Source: an uncultured Clostridium sp. (GTDB lineage: Bacteria > Bacillota > Clostridia > TANB77 > CAG-508). From it: DNA of 31,009 nucleotides. The stretch is taken from NCBI GenBank assembly GCA_900555075.1, contig USJO01000015.1:1-31009 (forward strand). The letters run 5' to 3'. Numbering within the stretch: the first letter of the stretch is position 1; the number at the start of each line of letters is the position of its first letter. The position numbers and the translations under genes are program-made. Shown in pieces: positions 6,487 to 14,804 of this stretch. A model generated the notes under the pieces. It saw only the letters and a program-made list of their open reading frames with translations, ran no database searches and had not been told where the DNA came from.

Positions 6487-8295
6487 CTACTCCTCATCCA
6501 GTTTTAATACTGCCAAAAAGGCTTCTTGTGGGACTTCTACATTTCCTATTTGTCTCATCTTCTTTTTGCCTTTTTTTTGTTTTTCTAAAAGTTTTTTCTT
6601 TCTTGTTATATCTCCACCATAGCATTTTGCTAGAACGTCTTTTCTCATTGCAGATATTGTTTCTCTTGCTATTATTTTTCCTCCAACAACTGCTTGTATT
6701 GGCACTTCAAAAAGTTGTCTTGGTATGACCGTTTTTAGTTTTTCTGCCATTTTTCTACCTCTTGTATAAGCTGTGTCTTTGTGTACTATAAAGGATAATG
6801 CATCTACTTGTTCATTATTTATGTGTATATCTAGCTTTACTAAGTCTGATTTTCTATATTCGCTAAGTTCATAATCCAATGATGCATATCCTTTTGTGTT
6901 TGATTTTAACGTATCAAAGAAGTCATATATTATTTCGTTTAGTGGCATTTCATATTCTAGCATTACTCTTGTAGTGTCTAAGTATTTCATATCTAAGTAT
7001 ATTCCACGTCTATTTTGACATATTTCCATCACATTACCCACATAATCCTTTGGAAGCATTATTTCTGCTTTTACCATTGGCTCTTCTATATAGTCTATAT
7101 CCTGCATTGGTGGTAAATCTACTGGATTGTACAATTCTATCATTTCTCCATCTTTTTTATATACTTTGTATATAACCGATGGAGCTGTTGTAATTAAGTT
7201 TAAGTCAAATTCTCTTTCTAGCCTCTCTTGAACAATCTCTAGGTGTAGTAATCCTAAAAATCCACACCTAAATCCAAATCCTAGTGCTACTGAGGTTTCT
7301 GCTTCATAACTTAATGCTGCATCGTTTAATTTTAGTTTTTCTAATGCGTCTTTTAAATTTTCATAGTCTCCACCATCTAAAGGATATATTCCACAATACA
7401 CCATTGAGTTTGCTTTTTTATATCCTGGAAGTGGCTCTTGTGCTGGCTTCTCTGCTAGTGTTATTGTGTCTCCAACACTTAAATCTGAAACTGTTTTTAT
7501 GCTTGCTGCAATATACCCAACTTCTCCTGCCTCTAGTTTGTCTGATGGTTGGTATCTGCCTGGTTCTAAATATCCAAGTTCTGTAACAACAAAGCTTTTA
7601 TTTGTTGCCATAAATAGTATCTCATCACCAGTTTTAACTGTTCCTTCTACTACCTTTACATAGCTTACAGCACCCTTGTAGTTGTCATACAGAGAATCAA
7701 ATATCAAGCATCTTAATGGTTTTTCTTTATCTCCAACTGGTGGTTTAAAATCTGTTACTATTCTTTCTAAAACCTCTTCAATATTTAAACCTGATTTTGC
7801 AGATATGCAAGGTGCATCCATTGCAGGTATTCCTATTATGTCTTCAATTTCCTTTTTTACCTCATCTGGTCTTGCACTTGTTAAATCCACTTTATTTATT
7901 ACTGGTAATATTTCTATGTTATTATCTAATGCTATGTATACATTTGCAAGTGTTTGAGCTTCTACTCCCTGAGTGCTATCAACAACTAGTATTGCACCTT
8001 CGCATGCTGCCAAACTTCTTGATACTTCATAATTAAAATCCACGTGTCCTGGTGTGTCTATTAAATTTAATATGTAAGTCTCACCATCTTTTGCCTTGTA
8101 TTCCATCCTAACTGCTTGAGATTTTATGGTAATTCCTCTTTCTCTTTCTATATCCATATTGTCTAAAACCTGACTTTCCATCTCCCTCGCTGTTAAAAGT
8201 CCTGTTTTTTCAATTAATCTATCTGCTAAAGTGGATTTTCCATGATCTATATGTGCAATTATACTAAAATTTCTAATTCGTTTTTGTTTATCCAT
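6487..8295 (-). CDS. lepA: Elongation factor 4 (LepA)
   Basis: This 602-residue translational GTPase has standard LepA length. It shows the P-loop AHIDHGKST (14-22), switch motif RGITIKSQAV, DTPGH (80-84) and NKVD (134-137). The LepA-specific C-terminus follows (TRGRKMAEKLKTVIPRQLFE, then GGDITRKKKLLEKQKKGKKKMRQIG). LepA acts on ribosomes in the cytoplasm and is linked to back-translocation and 30S biogenesis. The ATG at 8293-8295 starts MDKQKRIRNFSIIAHIDHGK. The gene lies 28 bp downstream of dusB on the same strand. All motifs are intact and no frame problem is seen. Confidence 0.98.
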   Translation of the reverse strand: MDKQKRIRNFSIIAHIDHGKSTLADRLIEKTGLLTAREMESQVLDNMDIERERGITIKSQAVRMEYKAKDGETYILNLIDTPGHVDFNYEVSRSLAACEGAILVVDSTQGVEAQTLANVYIALDNNIEILPVINKVDLTSARPDEVKKEIEDIIGIPAMDAPCISAKSGLNIEEVLERIVTDFKPPVGDKEKPLRCLIFDSLYDNYKGAVSYVKVVEGTVKTGDEILFMATNKSFVVTELGYLEPGRYQPSDKLEAGEVGYIAASIKTVSDLSVGDTITLAEKPAQEPLPGYKKANSMVYCGIYPLDGGDYENLKDALEKLKLNDAALSYEAETSVALGFGFRCGFLGLLHLEIVQERLEREFDLNLITTAPSVIYKVYKKDGEMIELYNPVDLPPMQDIDYIEEPMVKAEIMLPKDYVGNVMEICQNRRGIYLDMKYLDTTRVMLEYEMPLNEIIYDFFDTLKSNTKGYASLDYELSEYRKSDLVKLDIHINNEQVDALSFIVHKDTAYTRGRKMAEKLKTVIPRQLFEVPIQAVVGGKIIARETISAMRKDVLAKCYGGDITRKKKLLEKQKKGKKKMRQIGNVEVPQEAFLAVLKLDEE

Positions 8296-8323
8296 TGTTT
8301 TTCCTTCCTAAATTAATTTATTG

Positions 8324-9313
8324 TTATATGGTTTCAAAAAAGTCTTCTAACGTTTTTATTACTTTCTCTTTGCTTTCTATTTGATTTACAACTTGTCTTA
8401 CTTGACTTGAATTTGGTAAGTCTTTTAAATACCAACATATATGTTTTCTCATTTCGCGTACTCCTACATATTCGCCTTTTTCTTTTATTTCAAGTTCTAT
8501 GTGTTCTTTTATAATCTCTAATTTTTCTTTTGGAGTTTTTTCTGTTGGTTTTACGTTGTCTTGTAATTCTTGTATTATGCTATTTGTTTTCCATGGTTTT
8601 CCTAATATTCCCCTACCTATCATTATTCCATCAACGCCTGTGTAACTAAACATTTTTCTTGCATCTTCAGCTGTTTTTACATCACCATTTCCAAATACTG
8701 GTATATTTACAGCCTCTTTTACTTTTTTTATAATATCTAAATCTACTTGTCCTGAGTAATATTGTTCTCTTGTTCTACCATGAACGGTTATAGCTTTTGC
8801 ACCTGCTGCTTCGATAATTTTTGCAGCTTCAACAGCAACTACGTTTTCATCGTTCCAGCCTTTTCTTATTTTTACTGTTACTGGCTTATTAGTATTTTTT
8901 ACAACCTCTTCTACTATTTGTCCTATTAATTCCAAGTTAAGCAATAGTTTGCTTCCATCACCATTTTTTACTACCTTTGGTGCTGGGCAACCCATATTAA
9001 TGTCAATAATATCAGCATATTTTTCTACAATTTTAGTGGCTTGCCCCATTACAGCTGGCTCGCTTCCAAATATTTGGATTGCAATTGGTCTTTTTTCTTC
9101 ATTTAATACTAAGAATTGTTCTGTTTTTTTGTCATTATAAAACAAGCCTTTACTACTAATCATCTCTGTACAAACTAGTCCTGGGCTACCATATTTTTTA
9201 CAGATTTTTCTAAAACTTAAATCAGTAACACCTGCCATGGGTGCTAGTAATATATTATTATCTAGTTCTACATTTCCTATTTTTAATTTTTTAATATACA
9301 TTTTTTCCTTCAT
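8324..9313 (-). CDS. dusB: tRNA-dihydrouridine synthase, DusB type
   Basis: This 329-residue flavoenzyme reduces uridines in tRNA to dihydrouridine using NADPH and FMN. It begins near the TIM barrel (LAPMAGVTDLSFRKICKKYG), has catalytic Cys109 in INMGCPAPKV, the motif VKIRKGW, the FMN-site HGRTREQYYSG, and GNGDV and GIMIGRGILGKPW. The length is normal. Two starts are possible: ATG at 9313, or ATG 12 nt downstream (MYIKKLK). AAGGA sits close to the second, but the spacing is short, so the first is kept. In many Bacillota dus genes of this type neighbour other translation genes, as here with lepA. Confidence 0.94.
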   Translation of the reverse strand: MKEKMYIKKLKIGNVELDNNILLAPMAGVTDLSFRKICKKYGSPGLVCTEMISSKGLFYNDKKTEQFLVLNEEKRPIAIQIFGSEPAVMGQATKIVEKYADIIDINMGCPAPKVVKNGDGSKLLLNLELIGQIVEEVVKNTNKPVTVKIRKGWNDENVVAVEAAKIIEAAGAKAITVHGRTREQYYSGQVDLDIIKKVKEAVNIPVFGNGDVKTAEDARKMFSYTGVDGIMIGRGILGKPWKTNSIIQELQDNVKPTEKTPKEKLEIIKEHIELEIKEKGEYVGVREMRKHICWYLKDLPNSSQVRQVVNQIESKEKVIKTLEDFFETI

Positions 9314-9361
9314 TCTTTCTTTATATTATGCAAATTAGCTCATCGAAAGGAGCAGTATTTC

Positions 9362-10457
9362 TTAGTTAAAAATTGATTTTTGACGTTGAGAACTTATATT
9401 TAAAAGTAATCCTATAGCAATTATATTTGTAATCATTGAGCTTCCTCCATAACTTATAAATGGTAGTGGTACACCTGTTATAGGTAAAAGTCCCATTGTC
9501 ATTCCAATATTTTCTAAAACATGAAATATTAGTATTCCGAACAATTCCCGCTGCTATATATGAACCCAAATCGTCTCTTGCTGTTTTTGCTACTGTTATT
9601 GCTCTTGTAATTAAAACTATGAACAATACTATTATACTGCTACATGCTATGAATCCCATTTCCTCTCCAATAACTGCAAAAATAAAGTCTGTGGTTTTTG
9701 GATATAGAAAACCTAAATGCGTTTGGGTTCCATTCATCCAGCCTTGTCCTACTAATCTACCTGCACCTATTGCAAGCTTTGATTGTATAATATTATACCC
9801 TGCACCTCTTGGGTCTAAATATGGGTTTAAATACACATCAATTCTTTGTCTGGCGTGTTCTGGTAGTACGAAGAAATATAGCAGTGGCAATACAATTATC
9901 ACAATTAAAAGAGCCGATATAATATATCTCTTTTTTATTCCCGCAACATAAAGCATAATTGCGACTGCAAATACGTAAGCCATTGCAGTTCCATAATCAG
10001 GTTGGAGCACTATTAATAGAACTGGTACAAGTACTATACCTAAAATCATTGCTAATTTTAAAGGTCTGTTTATCTCGTTTCGAGACATCTTAGACAGAAT
10101 ATATGCTAAAAATAAAACAACTGCAATTTTTGCAAATTCTGCTGGTTGAATAGAAATTGGTCCAATACTAAACCAGCTTGTTGCTCCATTTATTGCACTT
10201 GTTAGTAATACAGCTATTAATAAGATGGTAGAGAGTATATAAAATCCTACACTTATTTTTGCCATAGTTCTATAATCAACAATAAATGTAATTATAAGTA
10301 TTGGTATACTTATAATTACCCATATTATTTGCTTTTTAAAGTCCTCAAGCTCTGATGATATACTTGCACTATATAGTGCAAAAATCCCTATTGCAATTAA
10401 TATTATTGTACAAAATAATATACTCCACTCTGTGTTTTTTAATTGTTTTTTATTCAT
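9362..10457 (-). CDS. rodA: RodA/FtsW/SpoVE-type peptidoglycan glycosyltransferase, reading requires a +1 frameshift at a CGG codon
   Basis: SEDS-family membrane glycosyltransferase for wall elongation. The frame from 10457 gives the N-terminal helices, the motif SISIQPAEFAKIAVVLFLAY-like region, the loop PRGAGYNIIQSKLAIGAG and TDFIFAVIGEEMGF. It then loses similarity after AAGIV. The +1 frame continues GILIFHVLENIGMTMGLLPI and GVPLPFISYGGSS, the conserved end. The join is GTT-CGG-A at 9542-9536: skipping the C (9539) and reading GGA gives AGIVGILIFHVLENIGM, with no gap relative to the family. The composite is 364 residues, normal for RodA. It follows minD-minE, 23 bp downstream. A pseudogene or read error is possible but unlikely, given the shared pattern. 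Confidence 0.85.
9536..9542 (-). other. +1 frameshift site in rodA: GTT CGG A
   Basis: The only in-frame CGG of rodA (9539-9537) lies exactly where the frame changes. Omitting its C restores the conserved Gly and all downstream RodA motifs. It is one of four such sites. Confidence 0.8.
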
Positions 10458-10480
10458 ATTTTTCCTTTCAAAACATGAAA

Positions 10481-10936
10481 TTAATCTTTATCTTCTTTTT
10501 CCTTTTCTTCTTCAACAACTTCTTCTTTCTTTTCTTCCTCTTCTTCCTCTTCTTTTGTTTCTTCTTTAACTTCTTCCTCTCTAATTGCTTCTTCTTTTTT
10601 CTCTTCTTTTTTTTCTTCCTCAATGTCTTTTTTCATATCATTTCTAACATTTAATATTGGAATGTTTGCATATAATGATGGTGCTCCTGTTGTGCCATCT
10701 TCTTTTACTTCGTTTGTAAGCCTTACATCAATTTCACTTTCTTCTACTTCTATGTATTTTTTAATAACGTCTATTATCTCTTGCTTCATCATTTCTAAGA
10801 AGTCTGCCGAAACATTTGCTCTATCCTGCATTAATACTAAGTGTAGTCTTTCTTTTGCTTTGTTTTTACTACCTGTAGTCTCTTTTTTATCACTTTTTCC
10901 TAGTTTTTTTAAAAAATTTAGTAAATTTTCAAACAT
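10481..10936 (-). CDS. minE: Cell division topological specificity factor MinE with a Lys/Glu-rich tail
   Basis: MinE stimulates MinD ATPase and places the division site at midcell. Residues 1-97 match the family: membrane-targeting start MFENLLNFLKKLG, AKERLHLVLMQDRANVSADF (MinD-binding beta/helix), then EIIDVIKKYIEVEESEIDV and NIPILNV. The start at 10936 is chosen because GGAGG lies 7 nt upstream; the in-frame ATG at 10942 is only 1 nt from it. About 50 extra residues (103-151) are almost all Glu, Lys and Asp (KKEEKKEE, EEEEEEEKKEE). MinE proteins normally end near residue 90. The tail is likely disordered or a single charged helix; its role is unknown. It is downstream of minD. Confidence 0.92.
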   Translation of the reverse strand: MFENLLNFLKKLGKSDKKETTGSKNKAKERLHLVLMQDRANVSADFLEMMKQEIIDVIKKYIEVEESEIDVRLTNEVKEDGTTGAPSLYANIPILNVRNDMKKDIEEEKKEEKKEEAIREEEVKEETKEEEEEEEKKEEVVEEEKEKEDKD

Positions 10937-10955
10937 GCCCATTCCTCCATATCAA

Positions 10956-11750
10956 TTAGTTTTTCTTTAATAGACTTTTTATTTTTGCAAAGAAGCCTTT
11001 TTCCCTCCCTGGAATTGTAATATCAATATTTTCTCCTAAAATTCTTTTTGCTATTTCAATATATGCTTTCCCTGATGGAGCTTTTTTATTCTTTATTACT
11101 GGCTCTCCTTTATTTGTTTGTGTAATTATATTTTCATCATCTGGAACAACCCCTATTAAGTCTATTGATAATAAATCTACTATATCATCAACATCCATCA
11201 TTTCACCTTTTTTAACCATTGCAGGTCTTAAACGATTTACTATTAATTCTGGATTTTTTATTTCCGCTGCTTCCAATAATCCTATTATTCTATCAGCATC
11301 TCTTATTGCAGAAATTTCTGCTGTTGTTACTACAATTGCTCTATCTGCTCCAGAAACTGCGTTTTTAAAGCCTTGTTCTATCCCTGCTGGACAGTCTATC
11401 AATACATAATCAAATTCCTCTTTAAGTTTGTTTGTCAATTCTTTCATTTGTTCTTCATTTATTGCATTTTTATCTCGTGTTTGAGCAGCAGGTAATAAGA
11501 ATAATTCGTCAAAACGTTTGTCTTTTATAAGGGCTTGTCTTAATTTACATTTTTCTTCTATTACATCAACTAAGTCATATACTATTCTATTTTCTAGTCC
11601 CATAACAACATCAAGGTTTCTAAGTCCAATGTCTGTATCTACTAAAACAACTTTCTTTCCTTCTTCTGCTAGACTAGAACCAAGGTTTGCAGTAGTTGTA
11701 GTTTTACCTACTCCACCTTTTCCTGATGTTATAACTATTACTTCTCCCAT
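10956..11750 (-). CDS. minD: Septum site-determining ATPase MinD
   Basis: This 264-residue ParA/MinD-type ATPase has the deviant Walker A motif GKGGVGKTTTT (residues 10-20), the switch-like DTDIGLRNLD, DYVLIDCPAGIEQGF and VTTAEISAIRDADR. A C-terminal amphipathic membrane-targeting helix (about 250-264, GFFAKIKSLLKKN) is present. MinD binds the membrane in its ATP form and is released by MinE. It is the first gene of minD-minE-rodA. AGGAGG lies 9 nt before the ATG, and a good promoter sits at 11790-11823. No minC precedes it. It is intact and of family length. Confidence 0.97.
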   Translation of the reverse strand: MGEVIVITSGKGGVGKTTTTANLGSSLAEEGKKVVLVDTDIGLRNLDVVMGLENRIVYDLVDVIEEKCKLRQALIKDKRFDELFLLPAAQTRDKNAINEEQMKELTNKLKEEFDYVLIDCPAGIEQGFKNAVSGADRAIVVTTAEISAIRDADRIIGLLEAAEIKNPELIVNRLRPAMVKKGEMMDVDDIVDLLSIDLIGVVPDDENIITQTNKGEPVIKNKKAPSGKAYIEIAKRILGENIDITIPGREKGFFAKIKSLLKKN

Positions 11751-11789
11751 AACATCTTTCCTCCTTGCATTTTATGTATTTTTCTAACT

Positions 11790-11823
11790 ATTATATTGTA
11801 TAATTTTTTTTGTCAAAAGTCAA
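11790..11823 (-). promoter_or_regulatory. minD promoter(s)
   Basis: Two overlapping candidates are seen on the minus strand. TTGACT (11823-11818) has a 17-bp spacer to TACAAT (11800-11795). TTGACA (11816-11811) has a 15-bp spacer to TATAAT (11795-11790). Either would drive minD-minE-rodA. Confidence 0.75.
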
Positions 11824-11868
11824 TATTTTATGGAAATAAATAGAAGAAATAATACATAAAATATTAAA

Positions 11869-11904
11869 AATATGGTAACATATGTTTCCATATATTACCA
11901 TATT
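11869..11904 (-). terminator. Long AT-rich hairpin, probable terminator after ytfJ
   Basis: Two 16-nt arms (11869-11884 and 11889-11904) pair at 15 of 16 positions around a TTTC loop. On the minus strand a T-rich stretch follows (TTTTTAATATTTT). It lies between ytfJ and the minD promoter. An operator function is an alternative, as the arm ATGGTAACATATG is itself partly symmetrical. Confidence 0.55.
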
Positions 11905-11975
11905 AAATAGATGTTTTAGAATCCACACACATAAATGGTTAAATTTCAAGGCAGACGAGGAAATCCGCCTCTTTT

Positions 11976-12416
11976 TTATATTTTTATTTCTTCTGTTTCT
12001 TCTTTTTTGTTTATCACTTTGTCTATCATTTTTTCTGCTTTTTCACATAATTCTGGCATATAGTCTAAGAGTTTATCTATTGTACAGTTGTGTTCTATTG
12101 GTAGTAATTTAACTTTATTTTCTTGTACTACTAAAAATGCTACCGGCTTTATTGATACTCCTGCTCCGCTTCCTCCTCCAAATGGATTTCTATATGAAAT
12201 ATTTTCTTCATCTTCTATTTTTTTGTATCCCTTTATTGTTTCTCCTTTAAACTCACTACCTCCACTTGCAAATCCAAAGCATACTTTTGAAATCGGAATT
12301 ATAGTTACATTTTCATTTATTTGTATTGCTTCTCCTATGATAGTATTTACATCTATCATATCTCTTATACTATCCATTGCAGTCTCCATAAGTCCTTCTA
12401 TTGGGTGTTCCTCCAT
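11976..12416 (-). CDS. ytfJ: Spore protein YtfJ (GerW family)
   Basis: This 146-residue protein has the GerW/YtfJ pattern: EHPIEGLMETAMDSIRDMID, VNTIIGEAIQ, TIIPISKVCFGFASGGSEF, then FGGGSGAGVSIKPVAFLVV. Family members are made in the forespore and are needed for some germinant responses. The tail is rich in Lys/Glu. The start lies inside the end of the DUF2953 gene (47-nt overlap) with AAAGGAG 10 nt upstream, so the two are probably translationally coupled. DUF2953-ytfJ pairing is usual in spore formers and supports the assignment. Confidence 0.93.
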   Translation of the reverse strand: MEEHPIEGLMETAMDSIRDMIDVNTIIGEAIQINENVTIIPISKVCFGFASGGSEFKGETIKGYKKIEDEENISYRNPFGGGSGAGVSIKPVAFLVVQENKVKLLPIEHNCTIDKLLDYMPELCEKAEKMIDKVINKKEETEEIKI

Positions 12417-12858
12417 ATTTTTGGTACTCCTTTCCTTTTAGCTTTTTAATTATATTGATAATATGTACCAATTTTATTTTAAATATACAATTTATGGATA
12501 AAAAGACATAATTTTGATTTGTGTATATTGGTTCAATTTCATATTTGGGGTGATCTGTTTTTTTTACTAAGATTATTCCTAGAAGGCTTGATATTATTGT
12601 AACAACAAAGGCCGTAAGTGCTGGATTTTCTGTGCCTAATTTAACCTTGACAGTTATTTTAGGTATTTCAATTCTTTGCAAAATATATTTAAAATCTTTT
12701 ATTTCTAGTTTTATTTTGTTACTGTTTTTATTAATTATTCTTTTTATTTTTTCTTTGTTTGTTTTAAATCTAAATAAACCTAAACTTACAACTACTTTTA
12801 GTTTGTTTATTTTTGTATTTTCAATTTCTAATTCTTGAACATTAATTTTTATTGCCAT
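12370..12858 (-). CDS. DUF2953 domain protein (spore-associated, YtfI-like)
   Basis: This 162-residue protein has a hydrophobic helix at about residues 80-98 (TAFVVTIISSLLGIILV) followed by KYEIEPIYTNQNYVFLSINCIFKIKLVHIINII, the DUF2953 signature. The family is found next to ytfJ in spore formers, as here. The likely start ATG at 12858 has AGGAGG close upstream. That Shine-Dalgarno motif lies in the loop of a perfect 9-bp hairpin (12851-12878) whose 3' arm includes the start codon. The last 15 codons overlap ytfJ in another frame. No biochemical role is established. Confidence 0.82.
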   Translation of the reverse strand: MAIKINVQELEIENTKINKLKVVVSLGLFRFKTNKEKIKRIINKNSNKIKLEIKDFKYILQRIEIPKITVKVKLGTENPALTAFVVTIISSLLGIILVKKTDHPKYEIEPIYTNQNYVFLSINCIFKIKLVHIINIIKKLKGKEYQKYGGTPNRRTYGDCNG

Positions 12859-12878
12859 AAGATTCCTCCTATGGCAAT
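12851..12878 (-). promoter_or_regulatory. Hairpin presenting the Shine-Dalgarno of the DUF2953 gene
   Basis: The perfect arms ATTGCCATA (12878-12870 in mRNA sense) and TATGGCAAT (12859-12851) enclose a 10-nt loop containing AGGAGG. The ATG is in the 3' arm. The fold would expose the Shine-Dalgarno and pair the start codon. Confidence 0.6.
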
Positions 12879-12907
12879 ATTTTTCCCAATATTTATTTCT
12901 TTAAACA

Positions 12908-14802
12908 TTAGCCTTTATATACAAATTTCTCAAATTTTGTTTTTATATATTTTTCTAGTTTTTGCATAAATTCTTCTGGTGGAATTTCTTTTTTTGCTAC
13001 CATATCTAACCCTTTTTCCCAACTTGCTGTTAGTTTAGGGTTTAGCATATCTGGCATTGATTTTTCAACTACATCGTATATTGCTTCTCCTTTTTCTGTT
13101 GGTGTTACTATTTGTGTTTTGGCATTTATTTCTATGTGCTTAATTTTTTCTAGTTTTTTTATTATTTCTCCTCTTGTTGCACTTGTGCCTATTCCGGCTC
13201 CCTTTATTTGCTCTCTTAGAGCTTCATCTTCTATAAGCTTTCCTGCATTTTCCATTGCAAGTATTAAGGAGCCTGAATTGTATCTTGTTGGTGGATTTGT
13301 TTCTGCTTCCTTTGTACTTATTTCTTTTATTTCTAGTTCTTGTTCCTTTTTTAAGTCTTTCAGATTTACATTTGACTCTTCTTTGTTATCTTTTTGTTTT
13401 AATATTTCTAAATATCCTTTTTTTGTACAAACTTTTTCATTAGCATAAAAGGTTTCATTTTCTATATTTATGGTGACATTTATTTTACTAAATTCTGCTG
13501 CAGGATAGAATATTGCTAAAAATCTTTTTACTATTACTCTATAGATTTCTTTATGTAAGTCTGGGAGTTTACTATAATTTTCAAACCCCTGTCCTGTTGG
13601 TATTATTGCATAGTGGTCTGTTATTTTACTATCATTTACATATTTTGTCTTAGCCAAATTGTTTGTGGGATATTTTTCTTCTATCATCTTTGTTATGTAT
13701 CCATTTATTTCTTCATCTTGTTTTAAGTTCTTAGCTAATCCGTTTAGGTTCTTAGATATCTCTTTTGCAACTGCTGTTGATAATACCCTCGCATCTGTTC
13801 TTGGGTATGTTACTAATTTCTTCTCATATAAGTTTTGTATTACTTCTAGGGTTTCATCTGGTTTTATTTTGAACTTTTTTGTACATTCGTTTTGAATTTC
13901 TGCTAAGTTGAATAATAAAGGTGCATTTTCCTTTTGTTTTGATTTCTTCAATTCTGTTATAACTGCCTTTTTCCCTAATATACTTTTTATTAAGTTCTTT
14001 GCATCTTCTTCTTTTTTAAAACCTGTTTCATTATATAGTTTTGAAGATTCAAATACACTTGATTTTTCATTTACTTTCCACTCTGCTGTAAATCCTTTAA
14101 AAGCTACATTTATTTTATAATACTTTGTTTTAACAAAATTTCTTATTTCTCGTTCTCTTGCGACTATCATTCCGGAGTACACAAGTCATTACTCTGCCTA
14201 TTGATATTGAAGCCTTTTCTTCATTTATTGTTTTTGCAAGTTTTTTGCCAAAGATTATTGAAAGTAGCCTTGAAAAGTTTATACCTATTAGATAATCCTC
14301 TTTTGCCCTTAAATATGCTGAGTCTGATAAACTATCATATTCTGATAAATCCTTTGCCTCTTTTATGCCCCTTCGTATTTCTTCTTCTGTTTGGGAGTCT
14401 ATCCAAACCCTTTTCATTTTTGCATTTGGATTTGGTTTTGCCATCATAAAAACTAGTCGTTGTATGTATTCTCCTTCTCTTCCAGAATCTCCGAGCATTG
14501 TATATTTCCTCAACATCTTCTCTTTGAAGAAGTTCTTTTACAATTTCAAATTGCTTTGATACTTCTGGCTTTATTTCGTATTTAAATTCTTTTGGTATAA
14601 ATGGGAGTGTATCTAATCTCCAAAACTTAAACTTTTCATCATATACTTCTGGATATGACATTGTGACTAAGTGACCTACACACCAAGTTATTATCCAATC
14701 TCTACTTTCAATATATCCATTTTTTCTATTACTTTCAAGATTTAAGACTTTTGCATACTCCATAGCTACTGATGGTTTTTCTGTAATTAATAATTTTTTC
14801 AA
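12908..14802 (-). CDS. topB: DNA topoisomerase III (type IA), reading requires two +1 frameshifts at CGG codons
   Basis: Type IA topoisomerases relax and decatenate DNA by single-strand passage. The gene lies in three frames. Residues 1-103 (from TTG at 14802, AGGAG 10 nt upstream) hold the TOPRIM start LITEKPSVAMEYAKVL. After AAT GCT, skipping the C of CGG (14493) gives NAGDSGREGEYIQRL, the acidic TOPRIM site. After GTA CTC, skipping the C of the second CGG (14174) gives VLGMIVAREREIRNF. The third part contains the active-site Tyr (about 332, VTYPRTDARVLS) and PTRYNSGSLI. The composite is 630 residues and colinear with the family. Without both shifts the products would lack the active site. 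It follows the PHP gene by 2 bp. Confidence 0.88.
14171..14177 (-). other. +1 frameshift site 2 in topB: CTC CGG A
   Basis: The in-frame CGG (14174-14172) marks the switch from the frame ending GRVMTCVL to the frame GMIVAREREIRNF. Skipping the C and reading GGA joins them without a gap. Read straight on, the zero frame stops at 14130. Confidence 0.8.
14490..14496 (-). other. +1 frameshift site 1 in topB: GCT CGG A
   Basis: The in-frame CGG (14493-14491) marks the switch inside the TOPRIM motif. Skipping its C gives AGDSGREGE, the conserved metal-binding segment. Confidence 0.82.
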
Positions 14803-14804
14803 AA

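Noticed and set aside
9362..9544. Separate 60-residue gene at the end of rodA
   Set aside because: It is the conserved C-terminus of RodA in the shifted frame, not an independent gene.
11949..11977. Hairpin AGGCAGA/TCCGCCT plus T-run on the plus strand as an ncRNA terminator or riboswitch
   Set aside because: No promoter or conserved riboswitch core was recognised between 11905 and 11948, and the T-run is partly the Lys codons of ytfJ. Kept only as a weak possibility.
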